DNA of 64,000 nucleotides. Origin: Blepharisma stoltei (taxonomy: Eukaryota > Ciliophora > Heterotrichea > Heterotrichida > Blepharismidae). Within the stretch, counting starts at the first letter, position 1, and each line of letters begins with the position of its first letter. The notes beneath the pieces were generated by a model. That model was not told the origin of the DNA and did no database searches. It saw only the letters and a list, made by a program, of their open reading frames with translations. A program made the position numbers and the translations under genes. Location: positions 496,001 through 560,000 of the forward strand of contig CAJZBQ010000056.1 in NCBI GenBank assembly GCA_914767885.1, given 5' to 3'. Shown here piece after piece: positions 42,766 to 51,859 of the stretch.

Positions 42766-44388
42766 TTATTTCTTACTTAAACCATTTATAACGCTTTCAT
42801 ATACTTCAAAGTTCCTTCTCAAAATTTCTTCCAATGGTCCTAATAGTCTCTTAAATGCATGCCTATCAAGGGTAACACATTTAATATCTGAAGTAGCTAT
42901 AACATTAGCTGCTCTTGCGTCATCTTTTAACAGAGCGAGCTCCCCGAAATAGTCGCCAGCTTGATACCGCATAACTTCCTCAGGTGGCATTCCAGGATGT
43001 AGAGTTTTGGTAGCTACAGCTGTGCCTTCTTCTATCATATAGAATAAATCACCCCATTCTCCTTCTCTTATTATATATTCCCCTGAGGCATAGGTAGCGC
43101 TAGTCAATGCATCTGCAATTTGGACTTTTTCATAAGTATCCATTGACTCCAATATTTTTACTCTTGATAACAGAATTTCAAAACGCTCTCTTCTTTTAAC
43201 TGCTGCTTCTTTTACAATGTTTACAAAAGTGCTTCTGTCTAAAGCCCAAAGCTCACTGTCGACTACAGCTTTAATGGTTGCAGCTCTTGGGGCATTATAA
43301 AGCAATGCTAATTCTCCAAACACACCCCCGGTTTCGTAGAATTTCAAAAATGTCTCATTTCCATTATTATGCGATAAATAAACAATTTATATTTTTATAA
43401 TTAAGTTTCCATATTTATAAAATAAATATGGGTATTTATCTTTTGTAATTTAAAGATATTCTTGTATAAAAATATAATAACTTTGGTGCATTCAAGCTTG
43501 CCAGATTCAACAATATATAATAAATCTCCATCTTCTCCTTGCCTGATTACAAATTCCCCGTTTCGGACACTTTTGCTTTCCATTGCATCAATTACCACTT
43601 TTTTATCTTTTTCTTCTAACTCGTCCTCTTTAAATTGAAGCAAAATATAGATAAAATTTTCATTTTTGGAAATTAGCCCTTTAAATTGAATCGAAATTTT
43701 TTTTTTTCAGAGGAAATTTTATAGGCAAAAATACTAATTTTTATATAAATAATTTTTACTTAATTTAATTTAGGAGTGCAAGTAGAATACTATTTATATG
43801 ATTTAAGCGTTGCATTGATTAATATTTTTAATTAATTCTTCATAAATTAAAAAATATCGTATTCAATTTATATTTTTTAATTTTCAAAAATTTTTACTAA
43901 TTTTTTATTTCCAAAAAATAGACCTAATTTAAAATTCTTGGTTCAAACTCAAGGAAGAGTAAATGTGAAAAAATAAAGGAGACACTAAGCTTTGCCATGA
44001 TTTTTGACTTCTGCTCATCAGTTTTGTTGATGACTCGAGGGACGAAATTTCCTTTTTTATTCCAAGCTCCATATGCCTCGGCAGAAACGGACGTTCTGTG
44101 TTGGAAAGATCGGTTTACAATAACAATTTCAGGAGCTTCATCTTCTGATTCTTCGTTTTCATCAGTGCTGACTTCTTCGTCAGATTTTTTGCCTTCTTGA
44201 ACCTGAGCTAGGACAAGTTTTAATCTCTCAAGCTCTGCTCGCTCTGAATCTGAAAGAGAGATGCGTTTTAAGTAATTTAGCATATATTGATAAAGATCAG
44301 GTGGAATGTCTTGGAGAGCGTACTCCACAAAGACTTCCATTATAGGGTTGACTTTTTGAGTTAAATATTCACGGTCTTCAGGCTTCAT
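42766..44388 (-). CDS. PRKAR: PKA regulatory subunit with two germline insertions
   Basis: 393 residues (1182 nt) after removing 43617-43959 and 43375-43472. Seen: N-terminal dimerisation/docking helix (NPIMEVFVEYALQDIPPDLYQYMLNYL), an acidic linker, pseudosubstrate-like HRTSVSAEAYGAW, then two cyclic-nucleotide-binding domains. Phosphate-binding cassettes read GGVFGELALLYNAPRAATI (site A) and AGDYFGELALLKDDARAANVI (site B), both keeping the Glu and Arg that hold cAMP. The inhibitory-site residue after RT is Ser, as in autophosphorylated type II. Junctions are FSHLEEKDKK and CTKVIISHNNGNE. Stop TAA/TAG at 42766; it overlaps nothing and ends 10 bp from the DHHC stop (convergent). Confidence 0.93.
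43375..43474. mobile_element. Short TA-bounded germline insertion, 98 bp
   Basis: TA at 43375-43376 and 43473-43474. Pure AT-rich interior with several stops. It separates cAMP site A strands; removal restores the cassette context. Confidence 0.8.
43617..43962. mobile_element. Degenerate family C MITE, 343 bp, in coding sequence
   Basis: TAA at 43617-43619 and 43960-43962. The left side keeps two copies of the repeat (CGTCCTCTTTAAATTGAAGC at 43621-43640; CCCTTTAAATTGAATCG near 43678), the right side a decayed hairpin (TTTAAAATTC...GGAAGAG). The core shares GGAGTGCAAGTAGAATACT with the 31.3-31.9 kb block. Confidence 0.85.
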
Positions 44389-44609
44389 ATTTATTGGTGA
44401 ATTAGTTACAAATTTTTCTAAATTAAATGGATTGTTTGAATATTACAATGAAACTAAACAGTTTATAGGATATTTAAGGCAAAAACAAATAAATTAATTG
44501 GATTTCTAGTATAAAGGATTAATGGTGAAAATCATGAAAATATCCTTCTAAAAGAATAAATATATTATTTGAGTTAAAATAACTACAGAAAATAATAAAT
44601 ATACACTAC

Positions 44610-45059
44610 ATGGCAGATTTAATTTTCGTTCCAAAAATTGGTCTTATAAAGAATAATCACTCTTCAATATCAAGAACTAGGCTATGAGTTCCACCTGTTG
44701 TTACGAGGATTTCATCTGTTCCTAAGCTTCGCTTAAAAGAACCGTTCTCTAAATCAAGAAAGCCATCACTTGCCAAGATTCCAATTATCTCTCATCATAG
44801 ATCTACATCAACTTATGAAAAGCAGCCATCAAGAAGCAATTCTGTACTGAGAAGCAGTGTTATTTCAGAACGAAAAACATCTCAATCAAGGACTGTTCAT
44901 AATAGCATATCATTTGTGAATTTAGAAGGATTCAAAAAGTTTATCAGAGCAAACTCTCAGTCGAGCTTAGTTCATGATATCACCACTTCAAGGAAAAGTC
45001 TTAAAACTATGAATAAAATCTTCAATAAGCTCGAAAATGTGCAGATGTATTTAAAATAA
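44610..45059 (+). CDS. Unknown basic Ser/Arg-rich protein, 149 aa
   Basis: ATG 44610 (MADLIFVPKIGLIKNNHSS), one early TGA-Trp (RLWVPPVV) that hides it from standard-code ORF searches, and stop TAA at 45057-45059. Rich in Ser, Arg and Lys with many RxxS/RS sites (RPSLAKIP-like, KQPSRSNSVLRSS), a natural kinase-substrate composition. No domain recognised. It is short but consistent in codon usage. Confidence 0.65.
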
Positions 45060-45157
45060 TTGGAACTATTGTATCAAATGATAATTATCAAGCAATTTCA
45101 TTAAAATGAAGAAATTTTTGATTATTTAAACGATCTTTAAGTAATAAAGTTAGTTTA

Positions 45158-46167
45158 TTATTTATGGAAACTAGCTAATTCTGCTTCTTTTTGTCTACGA
45201 ATACTTGTCCAGCTTGAAAAATCCAGTGGATCGACTTTCCGTTGATTAGATTTATAGTTTGGATCAATCGCTTTTGGGTGCATTTCTTTAGTTATATTTG
45301 GAGAATAGTCATATATTGGCTGAGGTGTTGAAATTTGTTGATTTCTCATGCCAAAATCCATAGGAGGATTGTTATATGGGTTATAACTTTCATAAAATTG
45401 AGAATTTCTATCTTGGTAATATGACTGAATTTTTTCATTCATAGCTGCCTGATAACCGTAGATAGATTGGGATTGTTGTCGTAGAGGGAGGCCTTGTGAC
45501 TGAAAAGCATAAGAATCTGAATAAGACTGTCTCATAGGAAGATTTTGCGCTTGAGCAAGATAGGGATCTGCATAAGATTGCCTTATAGGTGGATTTTGAA
45601 TTTGATTAGCATATGGATCTGCGTAAGGCTGCCTTCCCCTCTGTGAGCGAACAAAAAAACTTGTTTGCTAAATTTTTTTTTAATTCGAAATTTTAAAAAG
45701 ATATCAATTTGTAAGATCAGCAAAAATTTTTAATTTGTAAAATTTATGCTTTAAAATACAACAGATTGCATGATAGCTATGCTATTATCAAACACATATA
45801 AAAGTTTTTTTGTTGCTTACGAATGGTTGGTTTTTACCAAAAAAAAAGGGATTTTCCAATGGTTTTGTTTACTCACAGAGGGGGAGTGTGAAAATTGAGA
45901 ACGCATTGGAGACATCGACCTTGGAATATTGTATTGAGCTGGAGGAGGTGGAGGTGGAAGGACTTTATTATAATTATCCATAGCAGGTGCTGGCCCCGCA
46001 CTTCCAAATGGAAACCTCCCTGAAGGATAAGGATATTTTGCTTTATATCTCGATATAAAAATTTCATTAAACTTGCTCGAAATAGAGTTGAATTCTTCTC
46101 TTTCTTTTGCTTCAGTAAGCTCATCAATTAAAAAATCTACTTGATCACTTGGAATTACAGAGTTCAT
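45158..46167 (-). CDS. Pro/Tyr/Gln-rich protein of unknown function, split by a decayed family A MITE
   Basis: N-terminal half (46167-45889): MNSVIPSDQVDFLIDELTEAKEREEF..., a helical head and a proline stretch (PPPPPPAQYN). C-terminal half (45634-45158): tandem units RQPYADPYANQIQNPP, RQSYADPYLAQAQNLP, RQSYSDSYAFQSQGLP, then a polar tail ending KEAELASFHK. Removing 254 bp (45635-45888) keeps the frame (756 nt, 251 residues) and places the first repeat directly after MRSQFS. The head and tail resemble ciliary microtubule-associated proteins only in composition. Confidence 0.6.
45635..45888 (-). mobile_element. Decayed family A MITE with altered tips, ~254 bp, in coding sequence
   Basis: The + strand left end is TTCCCCTCTGTGAGCGAAC; the right end is TGTTTACTCACAGAGGGGGAGTG. 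The core matches family A (GGTTGGTTTTTACC, TTCCAATGGTTTTGTTTACTC). Flanks do not show a TA or TNA repeat (ACA on one side, AGG on the other, minus strand), so this copy has lost the standard boundary while the host frame still requires its removal. Confidence 0.7.
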
Positions 46168-46298
46168 AGACAAATTTAAAATAATTATTATGAAAATAAA
46201 GAGCAAAAATTTTAAAAAGATATATTAGCATACATGAAATTGGCTACTTATAAATTATTTTGGAAAAGTATATATAAACATTGACATTTAAATTTGAT

Positions 46299-46688
46299 TT
46301 AATTGTCTTCAACTTGATGCTCATGAACTTCTTGTATTTGAATCAAAATAGGCTCGCCAATCGATAGTGACACACCTTTATCTAGACTGTTGCGCTTTTT
46401 TCTTTCTAGAAGATAGTTGCCTAAAGGCGACGTCATTTCATCATTGATACTTTTTGCTGGAATTACAACTTTTTGAGGCTTATGCTTGCGCTTAATAAGC
46501 TGGAAAATTTCAAGTTCGATTGTCCCAAGCTCTGCGTCAGAGTTGTATCTGTTCAAAATTTGAACTAGACTAGGATCGCTTCCGTTAATCATTTGCTGAA
46601 AAATCTGCTGCTCTGTTGAGTCTATGCTTTTTGCTGCTTGAAAACTGGCTAAGATTGAGTTTGCTAGAAGGCTTGTTGATGAATCCAT
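46299..46688 (-). CDS. Hypothetical protein, 129 aa
   Basis: ATG 46688, stop TAA at 46299-46301. Helical N-terminal half (TSLLANSILASFQAAKSIDSTEQQIFQQM) and a basic stretch (LIKRKHKPQKVV), ending in an acidic tail (EVHEHQVEDN). No family recognised, no membrane segment. Confidence 0.6.
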   Translation of the reverse strand: MDSSTSLLANSILASFQAAKSIDSTEQQIFQQMINGSDPSLVQILNRYNSDAELGTIELEIFQLIKRKHKPQKVVIPAKSINDEMTSPLGNYLLERKKRNSLDKGVSLSIGEPILIQIQEVHEHQVEDN

Positions 46689-46779
46689 TTCTATTATAAA
46701 TTAGAGAGAAATTAGATTATAATAATAGGAGATAAGCTAATTAAGCAATGAAATACGAATTTTATTTTTAAATTCAAAA

Positions 46780-47331
46780 TTAGAGAAGTCTTAGCTTTCC
46801 TGTGACTGCATCAATTTTAGATACAGACTCTGGTCCTATTGCACACACAGTGGTTGTGCCGGGCTCAACTTGAGTTCTGCCAGCATCTTTGATGATGGCT
46901 GTGTTAATCCCAGCAGCCTTGGCTTTTTCTGAGTATTCTAATAGTTCTTCTAAGCTGTCTACCTTTAAGACGATTTTAGCATCGCCTGAGTGGTCCCAAC
47001 GTTCTATTAATCGCGGTTCTGCAGTTCTATATGCATGAACGCATGCATGGGCTACTTGTGCTGCAATTTTTCCTATCCCCATCCCTAGATCGGTTCTTAC
47101 TAAAGCAACCATCTTGTATCTTTCTTCGTTAAAAATATTACTGAAAAGGTTGTTTTCTTTTGGTTGAATTTTATTATCTGTCAATTGGGCTGGTTCTTCT
47201 ATGCATCCTGAACTTAAAAGCTCTAAAGCTGTTTCCGCGTTGTTTTCACTAATTTGAAGAGCTTGTAAAACTTGTGCTTGAGAGTATCCTAAGCTTATGA
47301 GTGTGGCAACAACTTCAGGATTGGGTTCCAT
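46780..47331 (-). CDS. PTRH2: Peptidyl-tRNA hydrolase 2 with N-terminal UBA domain
   Basis: 183 residues. UBA domain at ~5-45 (EVVATLISLGYSQAQVLQALQISENNAETALELL), then the Pth2/Bit1 catalytic domain (YKMVALVRTDLGMGIGKIAAQVAHACVHAY, ...AGINTAIIKDAGRTQVEPGTTTVCAIGPESVSKIDAVTGKLRLL). The conserved K-x-A-A-Q-x-A-H-A and D-A-G-x-T-x-x-x-x-G-T are intact. It releases tRNA from stalled peptidyl-tRNA. The UBA-Pth2 fusion is known from protists and some animals. No insertion. Confidence 0.93.
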   Translation of the reverse strand: MEPNPEVVATLISLGYSQAQVLQALQISENNAETALELLSSGCIEEPAQLTDNKIQPKENNLFSNIFNEERYKMVALVRTDLGMGIGKIAAQVAHACVHAYRTAEPRLIERWDHSGDAKIVLKVDSLEELLEYSEKAKAAGINTAIIKDAGRTQVEPGTTTVCAIGPESVSKIDAVTGKLRLL

Positions 47332-47596
47332 ACTTTTGATTTAATGTGCAGATTATTTTTTCAGAAATTTGGATTATATTAACAAAAAAGATATGTGGCA
47401 TAATAAGAATTTTCCATTAATTATTATTCAAGCTTTCTTTCGTGAAAGCAAAAATTTATCAAAAAGACAGATTTTACCTATTAGACCCATAGAATTAAAA
47501 TTAACTAAGATTGCTTTTCAGATATTATATAGGTTTCTTGCAAATAAAAAAATTGCAAAATTTAGAAAAATATCATTATTTGAATTTATTAATAAA

Positions 47597-50500
47597 ATGG
47601 CTGATCTAATTCATGCAATTGCAGGCTCTCTTGCTTCAGTAATTACTTCATTTATGGTACAGCCATTAGATGTAATTAAGACCGGGATTCTTACTCAAAC
47701 CAAGCAAATTTCTATTCAAGAAGCTATTAAATTTGTTAACACTACTTATGGACCGAAAGGATTTTGGAGAGGTGTGCGACCTGCAGTTTATCGAGCATCC
47801 ATTTCTGGAGGAATTAACTTTACACTGCTGGAAATGTTTGGTCAAGCACAAATAGGACCCCCACCCCCCCACCCCACCCCCACACCCCAAATACATAACT
47901 TTATGTAGAATATATTAATGGTTTAAGCCCAAGTGAAGAAACTAAAGTTTTATACTCTAAACTATAGCTCATACCCCTTTATATATTCCTTTATCGAGCA
48001 AAGTGTACTTGAATATTGAAAGACCAAAACAGACTCTCTCAAAGAGATGAGCTCAACCTCTATATCAGAAAGTTCTAAAAAGTGCATGCCAAAAAATAAT
48101 GGCAAGTGTGAAAAAAGTTGGTAAGCAAACACGCAAATTTTTAAAATGGCTTTATTAATAAAATGATTTAAATAGACTGGAATTGATTAATAACTAAAAA
48201 TCTTATTTTTCAGGCCTTATTAATTAATGATAATTATACTAATAAATGCTACATATAAATTTTAATAGATTTAATATTTTTTATTATTTGTTCATGTAAA
48301 AAGTGCTTGAGATAAATTTATAGAAATGAGTTTAAAAATGCAAATAGGGAACTTCCCGAGTAAACGGTTGTATAGGTCTTCAAGTGCTATAACTCCAGTA
48401 AGCATATCAATCACAAACTCTAGTAGGATCCTGACTTAAGTGATTATAAAGGTGGAGTCCATTATGAAAGAAATTGTCAAAAGTGAAAATGCAAACGGGG
48501 AACTTCCCGAGTAAACGGTTGTATAGATCTCCAAGAGTTATAACTCCAGTAAGCATATCGTGCAAAAAACTCCAGTAGGATTTTGATTTAACTCCCTCCC
48601 TTTAAATTGGGAAACAAATATTTGTTCCAATTTAAAAGAAGGGTTAAGAAAATTTTTTATGAAAAATTCAATATAAAATTCTTATAAAAAAAAATTAAAA
48701 CATGTGTCGAATTAGATTAATAACTTTCTAGAAAATTTATCGATCAAAGTATTAATTTTGTTTAATTAAGTGGCTATTTATACTCTTTTGCTAAAATAAA
48801 GCAAGAAATAAAGTAAATTTTCAATTTTTGTAAAGAATTCGCATTAAATTTTTATCAAAATTATTTAAATAAAAAATATAATCCCTTGGCTTAATTTCTT
48901 ATGGCAGTTTATACGCACTATTTTCATATGAAATTTAAATTATTAATTTGGCGCACTAAAATCTGCGTTTTGAAACGTATATTTGGTTTCCACATAATAA
49001 ATTCAAATGACATCATATGCATGATAAGAAATAAATGCAATAAATTATATTTTTGTTGAAAAATTTTTAAAAAAAAATTAAATTTTTAAAAATATAGCAA
49101 TTAAGGATAATAAATGTATTTAAATAAGATGCTCTTTATGTTCTTTTCTTTAAAAAAGAACAAGATATCACAATTAAAAATGGAGCGCATGAATTAGGGT
49201 CCTTGTTGTCCCCTAACTCCCCCCCCCCCCCCCTCCGTGAGCGAACAAAACCATTAGAAAAATCGCCATTTTTTGACCAAAAACCCACCCTCCGTGAGTG
49301 AACAAAAATTTTTTTAATAGAAAAAATTTTAATGGAAAAAAATTTTTGATATATAAGTGATAATTAGTATAATGAAATCTAGAGCTAATTCTGTTTAATT
49401 TTAAACAAATTGCGTTTTAAAACATAAATTTTTTGCAAATTAAATTAATATTTGCTTCCCAATTTTTGCAAATTAGGATTTTTTTAAATTTCGAAAAAAA
49501 AAATATTTTTTATAAAATTTATATATAAATTTTTTTTAAAAAAAAAAAATTAACCCCCCTCCGTGAGCGAACAAAATTTTTTTGTTCGCTCACGGAGGGG
49601 GGGGGAGTAAGGTCATCCTAGTGAGGGAAGTTCAAACTTTCTGAAGGAAATTGGCGCTGGAACTGCTTCGGCAGTTCTGCTCGTGCTTGAAACACATTCA
49701 AGGAAGGAAGAGAGACACATCTGGGTCATAGGCTACTGTAACGGTTCGACGGTTAGGCCAATTCCACCTACCGTTGTTCAGAGCTGTTAGCCAGTGATGG
49801 AATTCAGGGAGGATGGGCTTGTATTGCTAGATCCTAAGCTAAGTGGGGGTCGGCAAAGGGTTATCGTAATCTTAAATCTTAAAAATCTTAAATCAATTTA
49901 ACGAAAGAGATGAATAATTAATTATCTTAAGTCTAATCGTATTTGCTTACCAACTTTTTTTCACACTTGCCATTATTTTTTGGCATGCCACTTTTTAGAA
50001 CTTTCTGATATAGAGGTTGAGCTCATCTCTTTGAGAGAGTCTGTTTTGGTCTTTCAATATTCAAGTACACTTTGCTCGATAAAGGAATATATAAAGGGGT
50101 ATGAGCTATAGTTTAGAGTATAAAACTTTAGTTCCTTCACTTGGGCTTAAACCATTAAAATATTCTACATAAAGTTATGTATATGGGTGGGGGTGGGGGT
50201 GGGGGTGGGGGTGGGGGTGGGGGTGGGGGTGGGGGTGGGGGTGGGGGTGGGGAGGGGTGGGGGGGGTGGGGGTCCTATTTGTGCTGGACCAAATGTTCAA
50301 TAAAATTCTTAAGCCGCACCAGTCTATTAAAGGGAGATTTTTACATGATAGCGAATCGGCAGTATTAGCAAGGTTAGTGGTTATCATAACTTTATCACCA
50401 TTGAGTATAATAAAACTACGTATGGAAGCTCCTCAGTTTAATCAATATACATCTGTTAGTGATGCTTTTGCAAAAATATATAAGGAAGAAGGAACTCGAG

Positions 50501-51146
50501 GTTTCTATAAAGGATTTTCCTCAAGTTTACTAACACCCTCAGTGCTAAGCAAATTCTTGCTTATTCATTGGGTTTTTTACACAAAATTTTCAAATAGTCA
50601 ATTTTTTATGAAAAGATCGAAAATAACTTATTATTGGAGGATTTTCAGATAAAAATGAAAAATGCAAATTTTTGGCCTTTCTATTCATATAAAATTACTA
50701 TTTAAAAATTTTGTGTCAAAACGGCCTGCGGAGTATACAAGAATTTGCTTTTGGCTGGGGAATAAAGAGATTTACCATATTCTGCTCTAGCTTATGCTTT
50801 TTATGAGCAATACTCAGCAATGATATTTTATCTAACTGGAATGGGTAAAAAATACTCATTTAATACTTTTACATCTGGAGTTTTGGCCGGATTTACTGCT
50901 TGTTTATTGACACAGCCATTCGATATAATGAAGACAAGATTGCAATTTGCCTATGTCGGAGGACATAAAGTAAACGGACTCTATAATGGACTTATCGAAA
51001 TATGAAAAGAAGAAGGCTTAAGAGGATTTACTCGAGGATTAGGAGTAAGAGTGATAGAAAGATCATGCTCTTTTGGGATTATTTGGCTGATCTATGAAAA
51101 GTTAAAGCTTGGACTGAAAAAACAGAGACATAAATCTATAAAATAA
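47597..51146 (+). CDS. Mitochondrial carrier, SLC25A38/Hem25-like, with two germline insertions
   Basis: Three carrier repeats: AIAGSLASVITSFMVQPLDVIKT...GFWRGVRPAVYR; ARLVVIITLSPLSIIKLRM...GTRGFYKGFSSSLL; FTSGVLAGFTACLLTQPFDIMKTRL...GLRGFTRGLGVRVIERS. The PLDxIK-type motifs and LSPLSIIK (MSPITVIK in SLC25A38) suggest a mitochondrial glycine carrier feeding haem synthesis. The first insertion (2459 bp) splits LLEM/FNKIL exactly. The second, at ~50.53-50.77 kb, is less clean: TA-TA removal of 245 bp keeps the frame but drops the conserved R-D; the option keeping R-D-L-P-Y-S leaves one extra base. Start chosen at the short N-terminus typical of carriers. Confidence 0.85.
48335..48591 (+). repeat. 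Two direct copies of a ~100-bp unit
   Basis: Copies at ~48335-48437 and ~48487-48591 share GGGAACTTCCCGAGTAAACG, GGTTGTATAG and TATAACTCCAGTAAGCATATC with scattered differences. Non-coding, inside the 2.46-kb element. Confidence 0.8.
48589..48655 (+). mobile_element. Family C hairpin end, truncated copy
   Basis: TAA then CTCCCTCCCTTTAAATTGGG and its inverse CCAATTTAAAAGAAGGG, the hairpin end of family C. The opposite end was not found, so this is a fragment nested in the 2.46-kb element. Confidence 0.6.
49214..49610 (-). mobile_element. Family A MITE, complete, nested in the 2.46-kb element
   Basis: TAA at 49214-49216 and 49608-49610; 394 bp. It is nearly identical to the 9763 copy (same orientation, same duplicated and hairpin ends), which implies recent spread. 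Confidence 0.92.
49611..49910 (+). mobile_element. GC-richer retroposon-like sequence with AT repeat tail
   Basis: Starts after the nested MITE (GGTCATCCTAGTGAGGG), moderately GC-rich, contains GGTTCGACGG, and ends in an AATCTTAAA-type repeat near 49870-49905. Some of the same element probably lies left of the MITE (GAATTAGGGTCC near 49193). SINE-like by shape only; no target duplication found. Confidence 0.4.
50183..50275 (+). repeat. (GGGGGT)n microsatellite in one arm of the 2.46-kb element
   Basis: About 12 tandem GGGGGT units on the + strand inside the right arm. The opposite arm holds only a short C-rich equivalent (47860-47888), so the arms are unequal. G-quadruplex-prone. Confidence 0.9.
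50528..50774. mobile_element. Germline insertion, 232-245 bp, in carrier coding sequence
   Basis: Inverted ends share AAGCAAATTCTTG (50546-50558 and, reversed, ~50739-50751) with CACCCTCAG / CCCCAGCC tips. Candidate TAs: 50531-50532 with 50763-50764 (out of frame by one) or 50528-50529 with 50773-50774 (in frame). Contains several stops. Confidence 0.7.
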
Positions 51147-51294
51147 TGCGTATTGATTAAGTCAGCGAGTCTTCACACTTGAATATGAGCAGAAATCAAA
51201 GATTTCATTCGATATCTATAACATAGAAATTAACTAATTTTAGAAATCTCAATATTCATAATTAAAATGTCTTTTTGCAATTAATACAAATACA

Positions 51295-51696
51295 ATGGAA
51301 TGAAGTTCCAACATACTAGTGTTTATTTTACTTAGCTTTTTGATATTTTATTTAAAGCGTTTCCCCAAAATCTTATCATCAAAGCTGTCAGGAAATTCTT
51401 TCACTCTCATTCAGCTCAGCAAATTTGATGGAAGAGAAAATCTTATCTATATTGGATGTAATGATAAGGTATTTAATGTGACGAACCTCCCTAAATTTTC
51501 ACCTGGCGGCAAATATGAATTTTTAGTTGGGAGAGATGCAACAATGCTTTTTGCAAAAGAAGAAATTGATGGGAAATATATTAATGCAAAACATGAAAAA
51601 TTGAGTGAAGAAGAGGAAGGAAGATTACAAAACTGGGAAAAATATTTTATGATGCTAAAGAGATGTGAAGTGGTTGGAAAGCTTGCTTTGGATTAA
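51295..51696 (+). CDS. Cytochrome b5-like (MAPR type) heme-binding protein with membrane anchor
   Basis: 133 residues. An N-terminal membrane helix (NILVFIFLLSFLIFYL region) is followed by a MAPR/PGRMC-type b5-like domain: FTLIQLSKFDGRENLIYIGCNDKVFNVTNLPKFSPGGKYEFLVGRDATMLFAK, then a helical end. The family binds haem and sterol-related partners on ER-type membranes. The ATG is at 51295 and codon 3 is TGA (Trp). Confidence 0.85.
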
Positions 51697-51859
51697 TAAA
51701 TAAGAGAATAAAGCTATTATATATAGTAGTGAGCTGAAAGTATAAAAGCAAAATAAATATTTCAACGATAATCAAAGATCTAATGAGGTTTGGAAACCAA
51801 TATTATATATGAAATATAAATCCGAGAAACATGATCTTATGATATTTCCCGCATCGTCT

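Larger units (their letters stand above)
47832..50297. mobile_element. 2.46-kb composite element with ~300-bp inverted repeats, in coding sequence
   Basis: Flanked by AAATGTT at 47832-47838 and 50291-50297 (8 bp if one mismatch is allowed). Tips are GGTC(A/C)AGCACAAATAGGACC followed by a C/G-rich stretch; the arms match inversely from ~47840-48140 to ~49945-50290. Between them lie a duplicated ~100-bp unit, a family C hairpin, a complete family A MITE and a GC-richer repeat. There is no transposase gene. The duplication has no TA; its exact collapse restores the carrier frame. Confidence 0.85.

Noticed and set aside
50183..50275. Telomere or chromosome-breakage sequence
   Set aside because: GGGGGT is not the CCCTAACA-type telomere repeat I would expect in heterotrichs, and the tract lies inside an inverted-repeat element within a gene.
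50175..50387. Gly-rich or Pro/His-rich open frames
   Set aside because: Direct translation of the GGGGGT microsatellite.
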